Part shown: one piece after another, positions 50,700 to 62,744 of the stretch
Numbering within the stretch: the stretch's first letter is position 1
Layout of the letters: every line of letters starts with the position of its first letter
Origin: Cherax quadricarinatus
Lineage: Eukaryota; Arthropoda; Malacostraca; Decapoda; Parastacidae
Assembly: GCF_038502225.1 (NCBI RefSeq)
Contig: NC_091374.1
Span: 2,101,909 to 2,165,908, forward strand
Direction of reading: 5' to 3'
Length of the DNA stretch: 64,000 bases
Program-made: the position numbers and the translations under genes
The notes under the pieces: generated by a model
Seen by the model: only the letters and a program-made list of their open reading frames with translations
The model's database searches: none
What the model was told of the DNA's origin: nothing

Positions 50700-51041
50700 C
50701 AGCTGGGCTTGTGAGGTCTCTGGGGAGACCTAATTTGACCAATTATATGGTCACACCTTGCCTTGGCAGGCGTCTGTAGCCACGCCCACGTCTGAGGTCT
50801 TTTGTTCTTGACGCCTCAGACCTAGGCGTCAGGTCGTACACGTGGTACATACAACATTGGGGAGGGGGGTACTTTGACTACGATATAAGCCCAGGGAAGA
50901 GCGGGGCAAGGAGGTTGTTGGTGACAGGTCCGTCGAGCGAGAGCTCTGGACAGCCGCGTGTGTAGTAGACCACGCATTGGGAACCTCGGGTCAGCTGGTC
51001 GGTGAATTAAGAGTGAGTACTAGTCCGTGTTACTGATAACA
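50700..51041 (+). promoter_or_regulatory. possible LTR or promoter-like sequence next to the gap
   Basis: GC-rich sequence with ACGATATAAGCCCAGGGA, a TATA-like box in a setting typical of LTR promoters, and a TGACGCCT / AGGCGTCA inverted pair (about 50809-50831). A GGTCCGTCGAGCGAGAGCTC region lies downstream. No coding sequence is visible before the N run. It may be the start of an LTR element collapsed by assembly. Confidence 0.3.
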
Positions 51042-51141
51042 NNNNNNNNNNNNNNNNNNNNNNNNNNNNNNNNNNNNNNNNNNNNNNNNNNNNNNNNNNN
51101 NNNNNNNNNNNNNNNNNNNNNNNNNNNNNNNNNNNNNNNNN
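51042..51141. other. assembly gap, exactly 100 N
   Basis: A run of 100 N, the usual placeholder for a gap of unknown size. The true length is unknown. Confidence 0.99.
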
Positions 51142-51204
51142 ACCTACACACCTACAACAGGCCTAGTGTCTAATCGACATGTGCCTAGGACAAAATGGTA
51201 ACTA

Positions 51205-51207
51205 ACA

Positions 51208-51270
<63 letters not shown>
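51205..51270. repeat. (CA)n tract
   Basis: About 32 repeats ending at a LINE fragment. Confidence 0.95.
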
Positions 51271-51271
<1 letters not shown>

Positions 51272-51520
51272 AAGTGGAATAGTTTGGGAAGCGATGTAGT
51301 GAAGGCAGGATCCATACATAGCTTTAAGCAGAAGTATGATAAAGCTCACGGTTCAGGGAGAGTGACCTAGTAGCGACCAGTGAAGATGCGGGGCCAGGAG
51401 CTTGGTGAGTGAGTACAACTAGGTGAGTACACACACACACACACACAAGAGGTATAAGGACTAGTAGTGGCCAGCGAAGAGGCGGGGCCAGGAGCTGTGA
51501 CTCGACCCCTGCAACCATCA
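51271..51520 (+). mobile_element. two successive CA-family LINE fragments
   Basis: The first (51271-51428) runs from GGAAGTGGAATAGTTTGGGA to ACAACTAGGTGAGTACACAC. It is followed by (CA)n, then a second fragment (51448-51520) from AAGAGGTATAAGGACTAGTA to GACTCGACCCCTGCAACCAT. Each is 5'-truncated at (CA)n. Confidence 0.88.
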
Positions 51521-51599
51521 AAGACTAGCATACAACTTCTCATAAAACAAATACACATACACTAACTTAAAACCATGTTACTGACACGTTTGGTAGTGC

Positions 51600-51995
51600 T
51601 AAACTGAGGGAGTGACCTCCTGTCATGACTGAGGGAGTGACCTCCTGTCATGACTGAGGGACTGACCTCCTGTCATGACTGAGGGAGTGACCTCCTGTCA
51701 TGACTGAGGGACTGACCTCCTGTCATGACTGAGGGACTGACCTCCTGTCATGACTGAGGGACTGACCTCCTGTCATGACTGAGGGAGTGACCTCCTGTCA
51801 TGACTGAGTGAGTGACCTCCTGTCATGACTGAGGGACTGACCTCCTGTCATGACTGAGGGACTGACCTCCTGTCATGACTGAGGGACTGACCTCCTGTCA
51901 TGACTGAGGGACTGACCTTTCATGACTGAGGGACTGACCCCCCTATCACAACTGAGGGACTGACCCCCCTATCATAACTGAGGGACTGACCCCCC
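51600..51995 (+). repeat. 25-bp minisatellite
   Basis: About 16 units of TGACCTCCTGTCATGACTGA plus GGGAC. The CTGAGGGACTGA core is shared with the 40-bp satellite. Confidence 0.95.
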
Positions 51996-52042
51996 TCAAA
52001 ATTTCCTCCCCACTTCTACTGCCTCCAGTGTTATATTCTCCC

Positions 52043-52090
52043 GTATTCGACTGAAGAAACCTACTACAAGGGCGAAACGTGCCGGAATTA
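52043..52090 (+). ncRNA. hammerhead-ribozyme-like motif
   Basis: GTATTCGACTGAAGAAACCT, ACTACAAGGGCGAAACGT, GCCGGAATTAAAGAC. The core CTGAAGA and GAAAC are present. Stem II is weakened (ACCT/AGGG). ATTC upstream can pair with GGAAT downstream as stem I. See the finding on this family. Confidence 0.45.
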
Positions 52091-52099
52091 AAGACATCC

Positions 52100-52310
52100 A
52101 AGTCTTGTACATGTGTTATTCATCAGTCTCTCTCATTTTATCGTTCAACGTAAGACTGAGGACAGGCTGGCTATTTCTTTGTGCACTGTGGGTGATTTCT
52201 GACCTGTAGTAACCTGCCTTGTTGACCTCTGGCCTGTGTAAGGTGACCTCGGGGGTCGTGTGACTCTTACAGCTCACTCCGGGATGACCTGTAACACTAA
52301 CCTGTACAGT
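52100..52310. other. unique intronic or flanking sequence
   Basis: No gene or repeat was recognised. Confidence 0.5.
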
Positions 52311-52311
52311 G

Positions 52312-52600
52312 GTAGGCAGGTAGGTAGGCAGTCAGGTAGGTAGGTAGGTAGTCAGGTAGGTAGGTAGGCAGGCAGGCAGGCAGGCAGGCAGGTAAGTAGG
52401 TAGGTAGGTAGGTAGGTAGGCAGGCAGGCAGGCAGGCAGGTAGGTAGGTAGGTAGGTAAATATGAAGGTAGGTAGGCAGTATGGCAGGTAGGTAGACAGG
52501 CAAATAGTTAGGCAGGAAGACTGGCAGTCAGGTAAACGGGCAGATAGCCATATAGGCAGGCAGACAGTCAGGTAGACAGACAGGCAGACAGCTCTGAAGA
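52312..52600. repeat. (GGTA)n / (GGCA)n tetranucleotide array
   Basis: GGTAGGTAGGCAGGCA steps, degrading to the right into GACAGACAGGCAG. Confidence 0.95.
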
Positions 52601-52629
52601 CAGGCAGTCTTCATAGCTGTGTAGAAAAT

Positions 52630-53010
52630 GGTGTGTCATGTGTCAGCTTCTGGTATCATGTGTCAGCTGCTGGTGTCACGTGTCAGCTTCTGGTGTCATG
52701 TGTCAGCTGCTGGTGTCACGTGTCAGCTTCTGGTGTCATGTGTCAGCCGCTGGTGTCATGTGTCAGCTGCTGGTGTTGTGCCAGCTGTTAGTGTCATGTG
52801 TCAGCTGCTGGTGTCATGTATCAGCTGCTGGTGTCATGTGTCTGCTCCTAGTGTCATGTGTCTGCTGCTGGTGTCATGTATCAGCTGTTGGTGTCATGTG
52901 TCTTCTCCTGGTGTCATGTGTCTGCTACTGGTGTCATGTGTAAGCTGCTAGTGTCATATGTCACCTGTGAGTGTCATGTGTCAGATGCTGATGGCATGTG
53001 TCATTAACTG
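52630..53010 (+). repeat. 20-bp minisatellite (GTCATGTGTCAGCTGCTGGT)n
   Basis: About 19 units with moderate divergence. Confidence 0.95.
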
Positions 53011-53049
53011 TCGTACCTGACATATGCAGGGGTGTATGTGTATACATTC

Positions 53050-53702
53050 AGATGTGTATGTTTGTATTTCTCTGTGCATGTTTGTATTTCTCTGTGTATG
53101 TTTGTATTTCTCTGTGTATGTGTGTATTTCTCTGTGTATGTTTGTATTTCTCTGTGTATGTTTGTATTTCTCTGTTTATGTTTGTATTTCTCTGTGTATG
53201 TGTGTATTTCTCTGTGTATGTTTGTATTTCTCTGTGTATGTTTGTATTTCTCTGTGTATGTGTGTATTTCTCTGTGTATGTTTGTATTTCTCTGTGTATG
53301 TTTGTATTTCTCTGTGTATGTTTGTATTTCTCTGTGTATGTTTGTATTTCTCTGTGTATGTGTGTATTTCTCTGTGTATGTTTGTATTTCTCTGTGTATG
53401 TTTGTATTTCTCTGTGTATGTGTGCATTTCTCTGTGTATGTTTGTATTTCTCTGTGTATGTTTGTATTTCTCTGTGTATGTGTGTATTTCTCTGTGTATG
53501 TGTGCATTTCTCTGTGTATGTTTGTATTTCTCTGTGTATGTTTGTATTTCTCTGTGTATGTGTGTATTTCTCTGTGTATGTGTGCATTTCTCTGTGTATG
53601 TTTGTATTTCTCTGTGTATGTTTGTATTTCTCTATGTATGTGTGTATTTCTCTGTGTATGTGTGTATTTCTCTGTGTATGTTTGTATTTCTCTGTGTATG
53701 CT
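53050..53702 (+). repeat. 20-bp minisatellite (TGTATTTCTCTGTGTATGTT)n
   Basis: About 32 units, strictly 20 bp, with TTTG/TGTG alternation. Frames are open on both strands because no unit contains a stop. 53702-53880 is unique. Confidence 0.97.
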
Positions 53703-53879
53703 CTGTTTAGTTTAGGAACTAATGTATTGTTGACTTGTTTAATGAGGATTGTGTAGTCGATAGGTTTTAAACCCAATGGGTTAGTGTTAGATTAGAGGAT
53801 GATGTCTAGGGTACCACCTGTCTGGCTACCAGCTGTCTGGCTACCAGCTGTCTGGCTACCTTTGTTGCTGTGTTGCTCG

Positions 53880-55180
53880 GTGTTTGTCTGCTGTGACACA
53901 CCACAACAGTGTCACCTTCCATCAGTGTATCTGCTGTGACACAACAGTGTTACCTTCCATCAGTGTCTGCTGTAACACACAACAGTGTTACATTCCATCA
54001 GTGTCTGCTGTGACACACCAGAACAGCGTTACCTTCCATCAGTGTCTGCTGTGACACACCAGAACAGCGTTACCTTCCATCAGTGTGTCTGCTGTGACAC
54101 ACTTTCCATCAGTGTCTGCTGTAGCACACAGCAGTGTTACCTTCCATCAGTGTGTCTGCTTTGACACACCACAACAGTGTCACCTTCCATCAGTGTCTGC
54201 TGTGACACCACAACAGTGTTACCTTCCATCAGTGTGTCTGCTGTGACACACAACAGTGTTACCTTCCATCAGTGTGTCTGCTGTGACACACCAGAACAGT
54301 GTCACCTTCCATCAGTGTGTCTGCTGTGACACACTTTCCATCAGTGTCTGCTGTAGCACACAACAGTGTTGCCTTCCATCAGTGTGTCTGCTGTGACACA
54401 CCACAACAGTGTCACCTTCCATCCGTGTCTGCTGTAGCACACAGCAGTGTTACCTTCCATCAGTGTGTCTGCTGTGACACACCACAACAGTGTTACCTTC
54501 CATCAGTGTCTGCTGTGACACACCACAACAGTGTCACCTTCCATCAGTGTCTGCTGTGACACACAACAGTGTTACCTTCCATCAGTGTCTGCTGTGACAC
54601 ACCACAACAGTGTCACCTTCCATCAGTGTATCTGCTGTGACACACAACAGTGTCACCTTCCATCAGTGTCTGCTGTGACACACAACAGTGTCACCTTCCA
54701 TCAGTGTCTGCTGTGACACACAACAGTGTCACCTTCCATCAGTGTCTGCTGTGACACACAACAGTGTCACCTTCCATCAGTGTCTGCTGTGACACACCAC
54801 AACAGTGTTACCTTCCATCAGTGTCTGCTGTAACACACAACAGTGTTACCTTCCATCAGTGTCTGCTGTGACACACCACAACAGTGTCACCTTCCATCAG
54901 TGTGTCTGCTGTGACACACCACAACAGTGTCACCTTCCATCAGTGTGTCTTCTACCTTATCAGTGTCTGCTCTGCTGTGACAGACCACAGCACACACCAC
55001 AACAGTGTCACCTTCCATCAGTGACATATACCTTGTGGTGTGCTGCTGTGACGGCACCTTCCATCAGTGTCTGATGTGACACACCACAACAGTGTTACCT
55101 TCCATCAGTGTCTGCTGTGACACACCACAACAGTATCACCTTCTATTAGTGTGTCTGCTGTGACAGACCACAGCAGAGTG
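53880..55180 (+). repeat. about 35-42-bp minisatellite
   Basis: Units CTGCTGTGACACACCACAAC, AGTGTTACCTTCCATCAGTG, T, with optional GTGT or TATC insertions, about 33 copies. Confidence 0.95.
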
Positions 55181-55314
55181 ACATATACCTTGGGTGTGCT
55201 CCGGCCAAGGAATGTCTGGAGTGTCACCTTGCAAGATATGTTAATGTCTTCTGCAATTAGTTGAGCACCAGGCAGAGGAGGAGCTCAGAGCCTGTCTGCT
55301 GTCTCTCTTTATTG

Positions 55315-55317
<3 letters not shown>

Positions 55318-55376
<59 letters not shown>
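55318..55376. repeat. (AT)n tract
   Basis: About 29 repeats, followed by a short perfect inverted repeat ACGGGCCCACGGGCCCGT (55382-55399). Confidence 0.95.
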
Positions 55377-55379
<3 letters not shown>

Positions 55380-55743
55380 ATACGGGCCCACGGGCCCGTA
55401 GTTGCACCTCCCCGTGCTAGGTAATTTCTCTCTTTCTCTCTGTCTCTGTCTGTCTCTCTGGGTGCTGAGAGATGGCAGTCTGGTCAGTGTTTGGGATCAC
55501 TTAGTTAATGTCGTGGATAATGACATTCTTTCGTTCACACAAACACCATCTTCTGCCGCTACTTGCTGTGGTTCTTGCTACGCTACTTGCTGTGGTTCCT
55601 GTCGCTACTTGCTGTGGTTCCTGTCGCTACTTGCTGTGGTTTCTGCTGCTACAGGTATGGTATATGAGAAAGATTAAGGTACACGGAAGAGGAGAAATTT
55701 TTTCCTGGATAGAGGCGTGATTGACAGATGGGCAACAGAGAGT
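55380..55743. other. unique sequence with a short tandem repeat
   Basis: Four CGCTACTTGCTGTGGTTCCT units at about 55555-55650. The end (55680-55743) probably belongs to the following LINE (GATTGACAGATGGGCAACAG). Confidence 0.5.
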
Positions 55744-56465
55744 TTGCATAAATGGGGAGAAATCTGAGTGGAGGCGCGTCAGGAGCGTCACAGGGGTCAG
55801 TGTTGGGACCTTCGTTGTTCACAATTTACATAAACGACATAGATGAGAGAATAAATAGGAACAGCAAGTTTGCCGATGACACCAAAATAGGCCGCCGAAT
55901 TCATTCCTACGAGGACATTAGAGCACTCCAGGAAGATTTGAATAGACTGATTCAGTGGTCGGATAAGTATCAGATGATTCACGGAATCGTAAAGACACGA
56001 TTGCAAACAAACCCTACCACGATGAATCTTATTGTAGTCAGCTGGCCCAGTGGCTAACGCGTCGGTCTGGAGTTTTATGACTCTGTGATTGCAGGTTCTA
56101 ACTCCGCCCGTGGTATGGTATAAGTGGCAAATGCTGTTTAATATAGACAAATGCAAAGTTCTAAATATTGCACAGAAAAATAACCATGCCACATATAAAC
56201 TAAATAATGTAGATCTTAATATTACTGCTTCCGAAAAGGGTTTAGGAGTTCTGGTTACCAGTAATCTAAAGCCAAGACAACAGTGCATAAGTGTTCGCAA
56301 TAAAGCTAACAGAATCCTTGGCTTCATATCACGAAGCATCAATAATAGGAGTCCTCATAGATTATGCTGCACAGTTCTGGTCACTGTATTACAGAATGGA
56401 TATAAATGCTCTGGAAAACGTACAAAGGAGGATGACAAAGTTGATCCCGTGTACCAGAAATCTTG
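55744..56465 (+). mobile_element. LINE reverse transcriptase fragment (FKLEKFRFRKDIG family), interrupted by a SINE
   Basis: The first part encodes GASQGSVLGPSLFTIYINDI and the catalytic box KFADDTKIG, then LNRLIQWSDKYQM. After the SINE (55977-56119) it resumes as KWQMLFNIDKCKVLNIAQKN, SEKGLGVLVTSNLKPRQQCI, NKANRILGFISRSINN and, one frame off, MDINALENVQRRMTKLIPCT. It is a dead CR1/Jockey-type copy. Confidence 0.9.
55963..56133. mobile_element. tRNA-derived SINE with target-site duplication inside the LINE
   Basis: The insert (55977-56119) has a tRNA-like A box TGGCCCAGTGG (56043-56053) and B box GGTTCTAACTCC (56094-56105). It is flanked by ATAAGTATCAGATG (55963-55976) and ATAAGTGGCAAATG (56120-56133), a 14-bp target-site duplication with three differences. 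Removing the insert and one copy restores the LINE frame (WSDKWQM). The orientation of the full SINE is uncertain. Confidence 0.85.
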
Positions 56466-56504
56466 AAGATTAAGACACATGTTCAACAGTTGGGTATCTT
56501 TAAT

Positions 56505-56548
56505 GATGAAATGTTTCACCTACACAGTAGACTTCTTCAGTCAAATAC
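56505..56548 (-). ncRNA. hammerhead-ribozyme-like motif
   Basis: On the minus strand GTATTTGACTGAAGAAGTCT, ACTGTGTAGGTGAAACATTT, CATC. Core CTGAAGA and GAAAC flank a stem of GTCTAC/GTAGGT around TGT. TGA before and TCA after the predicted cleavage step can pair as a short stem I. One extra A separates the core from stem II, as in the other copies. Confidence 0.5.
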
Positions 56549-56654
56549 AGAGGCAGCAGGTGTAGTGATAGGATGATGTAATCAGTCCACCAACCTTGGA
56601 GAAACTGTACGTAAGTGTCTTTTTCCACATCTTGTCGGTATTACCATACCATTT

Positions 56655-56745
56655 CTCAGTGCTGCTTCTTAAGTGGATGTGACTTGGACCTGCCTAGCAT
56701 GTGCCAGTAGGCCTGCTGCAGTGCTCCTTTTTTATGCTCTTATGT
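56655..56745 (+). mobile_element. solo 3' end of the FKLEKFRFRKDIG LINE family
   Basis: CTTAAGTGGATGTGACTTGG, ACCTGCCTAGCATGTGCCAG, TAGGCCTGCTGCAGTGCTCC and a TTATGCTCTTATG ending. Confidence 0.7.
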
Positions 56746-56934
56746 ACGCCCTGTGGTTCCTTGTATCAAGATCCCTCCTGCTTCGACTCAACTGACTACA
56801 GCATATAAGCCACTTCTCCCACCATATGTTGTACTTTCTACAAGACTGATGGACTCAACCTATCGATTCCAGGCTGAGGGACTGATTACCTCAGACCCCC
56901 CTCCCACCCTCTCTTTACACCTTTCTGCTTTGTT

Positions 56935-56973
56935 TTGGACTGATGAAACCACTGTGTGGCGAAACGTTTCTTC
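56935..56973 (+). ncRNA. hammerhead-ribozyme-like motif, best core
   Basis: TTGGACTGATGAAACCACTG, TGTGGCGAAACGTTTCTTC. This copy has a perfect CTGATGA and GAAACGTT, with stem II CCAC/GTGG around TGT. The ACGT in the last segment is self-complementary, which would allow a dimeric stem III as proposed for short hammerheads in Penelope-like elements. Stem I is short here. Confidence 0.5.
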
Positions 56974-57254
56974 AATACAGATTCCCATATGTTGCTTAAG
57001 TGTCTCAGTCTTCAACTTGTGGGTTTTCAAGACCACTGATGACACTGGATGCCTTGCCAGTGTGTGGGGGGTGGGGGAGGGGGGGAGGGGGGAGGGGAGG
57101 GGGGAGGGGGCAGGATATCAACAACAACAACAACAATTACTGGTGAAGTTGTTGTGGTTCTCGGTCACCGTGAACAACAAAAGCAAAAAAAGGAAGCAAA
57201 AACAGTGTTACATGGCGGACCAGAACTGTGCACACTTGACCACTGTGTTGTGAG

Positions 57255-57555
57255 GGATACCTTGCCTCTCTAGGGGGATACCTCCAGGTATACCTCTCTA
57301 GGGGGGATACATCCAGGTGTACCTCTCTGTGTAGGGATACCTCCAGGTATACCTCTGGACATACTTCCAGTTATACCTCTGGGGGATACCTCCAAGTGCA
57401 CCTTTCTGGAGATACCTACAGATATACCTCTAGGGATACCTCCAGGTATATTTCTCTGGGGATACCTCCATGTGGGGGATACCTTGAATGCCTGACTGTG
57501 AGGAATAAGTCACTGTAGGGAATACCTCTGTGGGGGATACCTTAAGGGATACCCC
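57255..57555 (+). repeat. irregular repeat (GGGGATACCTCCAGGTATAC)n
   Basis: About twelve degenerate units of 23-28 bp. A GGGGGAGG-rich stretch lies before it at 57065-57115. Confidence 0.85.
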
Positions 57556-57607
57556 CTCACCAGCAAGTATCCCTCAAGGGTGAATTCCTTTGAGAATTCT
57601 CCATAAA

Positions 57608-57685
57608 CTATGTGTGTGTGCGCGCTCACCTTTTTGTGGTTGCAGGGGTCGGTTCACAGCTCCTGGCCCCGTCTCTGTGTGTGTC
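57608..57685 (-). mobile_element. 3' tail of the CA-family LINE
   Basis: CTCACCTTTTTGTGGTTGCA, GGGGTCGGTTCACAGCTCCT, GGCCCCGTCTC, with TGTGTGTG on both sides. Confidence 0.8.
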
Positions 57686-57799
57686 TTGGGGGTCACAGTC
57701 TTGCTGTATCTTGGGGTCACATATTGGGGTCACAGCACTGGTAAGGTGACCCCTCCCCTATCTTGGCCCGCATTCTGTCGGATCACCTTACCTCCCTCC

Positions 57800-58582
57800 C
57801 CTACCACCACTACTTTACAACCACAGTCACCACCACCATCACAACCACAATCACCTCTACCATGACAACCACAGTCACCACTACCACTATAACCACAGTC
57901 ACCATTACCACTATACAACCACAATCACCACTACCACTATGCAACCACAGTCACCACCACCATCACAACCACAATAACCACTACCACTATACTACCACAA
58001 TCACCACTACCACTGTACAACCACAGTCACCACTACAACCACAATAATCACCACTACCACTATACAACCACAATCACCACCACCATCACAACCACAATCA
58101 CCACTACCACTATACAACTACAATCACCAATACCACTACAACCACAATCACCACCACCATCACAACCACAATCACCACTACCACTATACAACCACAATCA
58201 CCACCACCATCACAACCACAGTCACCACTACCATTATACAACCACAATCACTACTACCACTATACAACCACAATTACCACCACCATCACAACCACAGTCA
58301 CCACCATACAACCACCAATCACCACCATCATCACAGCCACAATCACCACTACCACTACTCTACAACCACAATCACCATAACCACTACTCTACAACCACAA
58401 TCGCCACCACCATCACAACCACAATCACCACTACCACTGTGCAACCACAATCGCCACCTATATCACAACCACAGTCACCACTACTACTGCAGCCACAATC
58501 GCCACCACCATCACAACCACAATGACCACTACCACTACACAATCACTACTACCACTACACAACCACAATCACCACCACCTCC
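57800..58582 (+). repeat. ACC/ACA-rich minisatellite
   Basis: Units such as CACCACTACCACTATACAAC and CACAATCACCACCACCATCA in irregular alternation. Confidence 0.93.
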
Positions 58583-58631
58583 ACGGGCGAAATGTGGAAT
58601 AACAATATTGCGCTCTTAAAGTGGATTGAAT

Positions 58632-58668
58632 TTGCCAGAGACACAGTCGAGGGGCGAAACGTTGTGAC
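58632..58668 (+). ncRNA. weak hammerhead-like remnant
   Basis: TTGCCAGAGACACAGTCGAG and GGGCGAAACGTTG. Only the GAAACGTT half is convincing, and the CTGANGA half is absent. Confidence 0.2.
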
Positions 58669-58694
58669 ACTTTGACTAAGACGTGTTCCAAGAG

Positions 58695-59125
58695 GCTGCC
58701 AGGGATGCTGGAAACCTCTCCATCACTACTGAAGGTTCATGGGGATGCTGGAAGTCTCTCCATCACTCCTGAAGGTTCATGGGCATGCTGGAAGTCTCTC
58801 CATCACTCCTGAAGGTTCATGGGGATGCTGGAAGTCTCTCCATCACTCCTGAAGGTTCATGGGCATGCTGGAAGTCTCTCCATCACTCCTGAAGGTTCAT
58901 GGGGATGCTGGAAACCTCTCCATCACTCCTGAAGGTTCATGGGGATGCTGGAAGTCTCTCCATCACTCCTGAAGGTTCATGGGGATGCTGGAAGTCTCTC
59001 TATCACTCCTGAAGGTTCATGGGGATGCTGGAAGCCTCTCCATCACTCCTGAAGGTTCATGGGGATGCTGGAAACCTCTCCATCACTCCTGAAAGTTCAT
59101 GGGGATGCTGGAAGCCTCTCCATCT
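58695..59125 (+). repeat. 40-bp minisatellite
   Basis: About 10.5 units of GGGGATGCTGGAAGTCTCTC plus CATCACTCCTGAAGGTTCAT. It is unrelated to the 40-bp satellite at 39-43 kb. Confidence 0.97.
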
Positions 59126-59455
59126 CTCTCTCTCTCCCTGCCACCTGACCTCAGGAGTTGCTGAAGGACTCTGAAGACAGACCACAGGTCGGGCACAGGT
59201 ACCTTATGGTCATCAATATTTGTACATCAATAAACTGAAAAAAGAAACCTAGTTTGAGGCTTCACAATTTTCTTGTTTACATTGGAGTGAGAGAGAGAGG
59301 ACTGGAGCCATCACGGTCTCGAAAAAATCTGTAAAAATAATAGAAAACTTTGATTGTGGCTTAGGTACTCTTCTCCAATATGCAAATTAGCTTAGTGGGA
59401 TTAGTGGGTGGAGGAGTTTAGAGTGTAAGCAGTGGGAGAGAGGGGGTGATAGCCA
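59125..59455. other. unique sequence
   Basis: No gene was recognised. Confidence 0.5.
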
Positions 59456-60140
59456 GTGGTGGTGGTGCTAGTAGTAGCAGTGGTAGTAGTAATGATAGTA
59501 GTAGTGATAGTAGTATTGATAGTAGTAGTGATAGTAGTATTGATAGTAGTAGTGATAGTAGTAGTAAGTGATAGTAGTAGTAGTAGTGATAGTAGTAGTG
59601 ATAGTAGTAGAAGCAGTGATAGTAGTAGTAGTGATAGTAGTAGTAGTAACTGATAGTAGTAGTAGTAGTGATAGTAGTAGAAGCAGTGATAGTAGTAGTA
59701 GTAGTGATAGTAGTAGAAGCAGTGATAGTAGTAGTAGTAGTGATAGTAGTATAGTAGTAGTGATAGTAGTAGTAGTAGTGATAGTAGTAGTAGTAGTAGT
59801 AGTGATAGTAGTAGAAGCAGTGATAGTAGTAGTAGTAGTGATAGTAGTAGCAGTAGTGATAGTAGTAGTAGTAGTGATAGTAGTAGAAGCAGTTATGGTA
59901 GTAGTAGTAGTGATAGTAGTAGTAGTAGTGATAGTAGTAGCAGTGATAGTAGTAGTAGTAGTGATAGTAGTAGTGATAGTAGTAGTAGTAGCAGTGATAG
60001 TAGTAGTAGTAGTGATAGTAGTAGCAGTGATAGTAGTAGTAGTAGTGATAGTAGTAGTGATAGTAGTAGTAGTAGCAGTGATAGTAGTAGTAGTAGTGAT
60101 AGTAGTAGTAGTAGCAGTGATAGTAGTAGTAGTAGCTCCC
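59455..60140 (+). repeat. (AGT)n / (GAT)n trinucleotide array
   Basis: GATAGTAGTAGTAGT steps with occasional AGAAGCAGT. The triplet period keeps every stop-free frame open on both strands. 60140-60340 is unique. Confidence 0.97.
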
Positions 60141-60340
60141 TGGATGACTACTGTCTACCACCTTATACTAGTTGTAGGAAATATTTTGGTAAAAGCAAGA
60201 GCTGGGTGACGTAGAGAGAGCGTAGTGTGTTAAGAGTGCTTGAGAGTCCACTCTCAGGACCGTGAATGTTCTTGTTGAAGTCAGGGCCAGATAGAAATGA
60301 AGGATAATGAAAGCAGGGGTCATCCTTGTGTGTGTGTGTG

Positions 60341-60702
60341 TACGCACCTATTTGTACTCACCTATTTGTGGTTGCAGGGGTCGAGTCCTAGCTCCTGGCC
60401 CCGCCTCTTCACCGGTTGCTACTAGGCCCTCTCTCTCCCCGCTCCATGAGCTTTATCAAACCTCGTCTTAAAACTGTGTATGGTTCCTGCCTCCACTACG
60501 TCATTTTCTAGGCTATTCCACTGCCTTACAACTCTATGACTGAAGAAATACTTCCTACTATCTCTCTAACTCATTTGTGTCTTCAACTTCCAATTGTGGC
60601 CGCTTGTTTCTGTGTCCCCTCCCTGGAACATCCTGTCTTTGTCCACCTTGTCTATTCCACGCAGTATTTTATATGTCGTTATCATGTCTCCCCTGACCCT
60701 CC
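60341..60702 (-). mobile_element. CA-family LINE, 3' fragment between two (TG)n tracts
   Basis: The minus-strand translation from the (CA)n edge: RRVRGDMITTYKILRGIDKV, DKDRMFQGGDTETSGHNWKL. After an apparent in-frame change, sequence matching FFSHRVV and SFKTRFDKAHGA-like follows, then AAATAGGTGAGTACAAATAG GTGCGTAC and (AC)n. The 5' cut is at CCTGTGTGTG. Confidence 0.92.
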
Positions 60703-60715
60703 TGTGTGTGTGTGT

Positions 60716-60768
<53 letters not shown>
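60703..60768. repeat. (TG)n tract
   Basis: About 33 repeats bordering the LINE fragment's 5' cut. Confidence 0.97.
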
Positions 60769-60772
<4 letters not shown>

Positions 60773-60949
60773 AGTAACTGGTACAGTATACCACATTACT
60801 CTAACCCACTTCTATCTGCACATCTATTGAACGAATGATGGTAAATATATTTCTTTTCTTTCCATTGTGAAGCACTAAACTTGTAAGGGGTGATAGAATG
60901 CCTGGAGAATGAGAGACAATTATGTTTGATTCATACGAGGGGGAACTCC

Positions 60950-62465
<1,516 letters not shown>

Positions 62466-62534
<69 letters not shown>
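62466..62534. repeat. (CT)n tract at the 5' cut of GA-family LINE copy 2
   Basis: About 34 repeats. Confidence 0.97.
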
Positions 62535-62536
<2 letters not shown>

Positions 62537-62744
62537 AATTGAGCCAGAATGATGAATTCATAATGATGAGTGTGTTGTAAGCGTTCATTATAACACGCCT
62601 GTGTAACGGCACTCTCAGAGCAGAATATTGATATTATTAAATATCTGGCCGGGCTGGAAGTACCACCACTGTCAATCATACCATCGTCACGGGTACCCCC
62701 AGAGTACCGTGAAATTCTCTGAGGCAGGCAAGGAGGGAGTGAGG

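Noticed and set aside
53004..53776. Overlapping frames of 160 to 250 codons on both strands
   Set aside because: They come from a 20-bp array without stop codons. No gene-like features are present.
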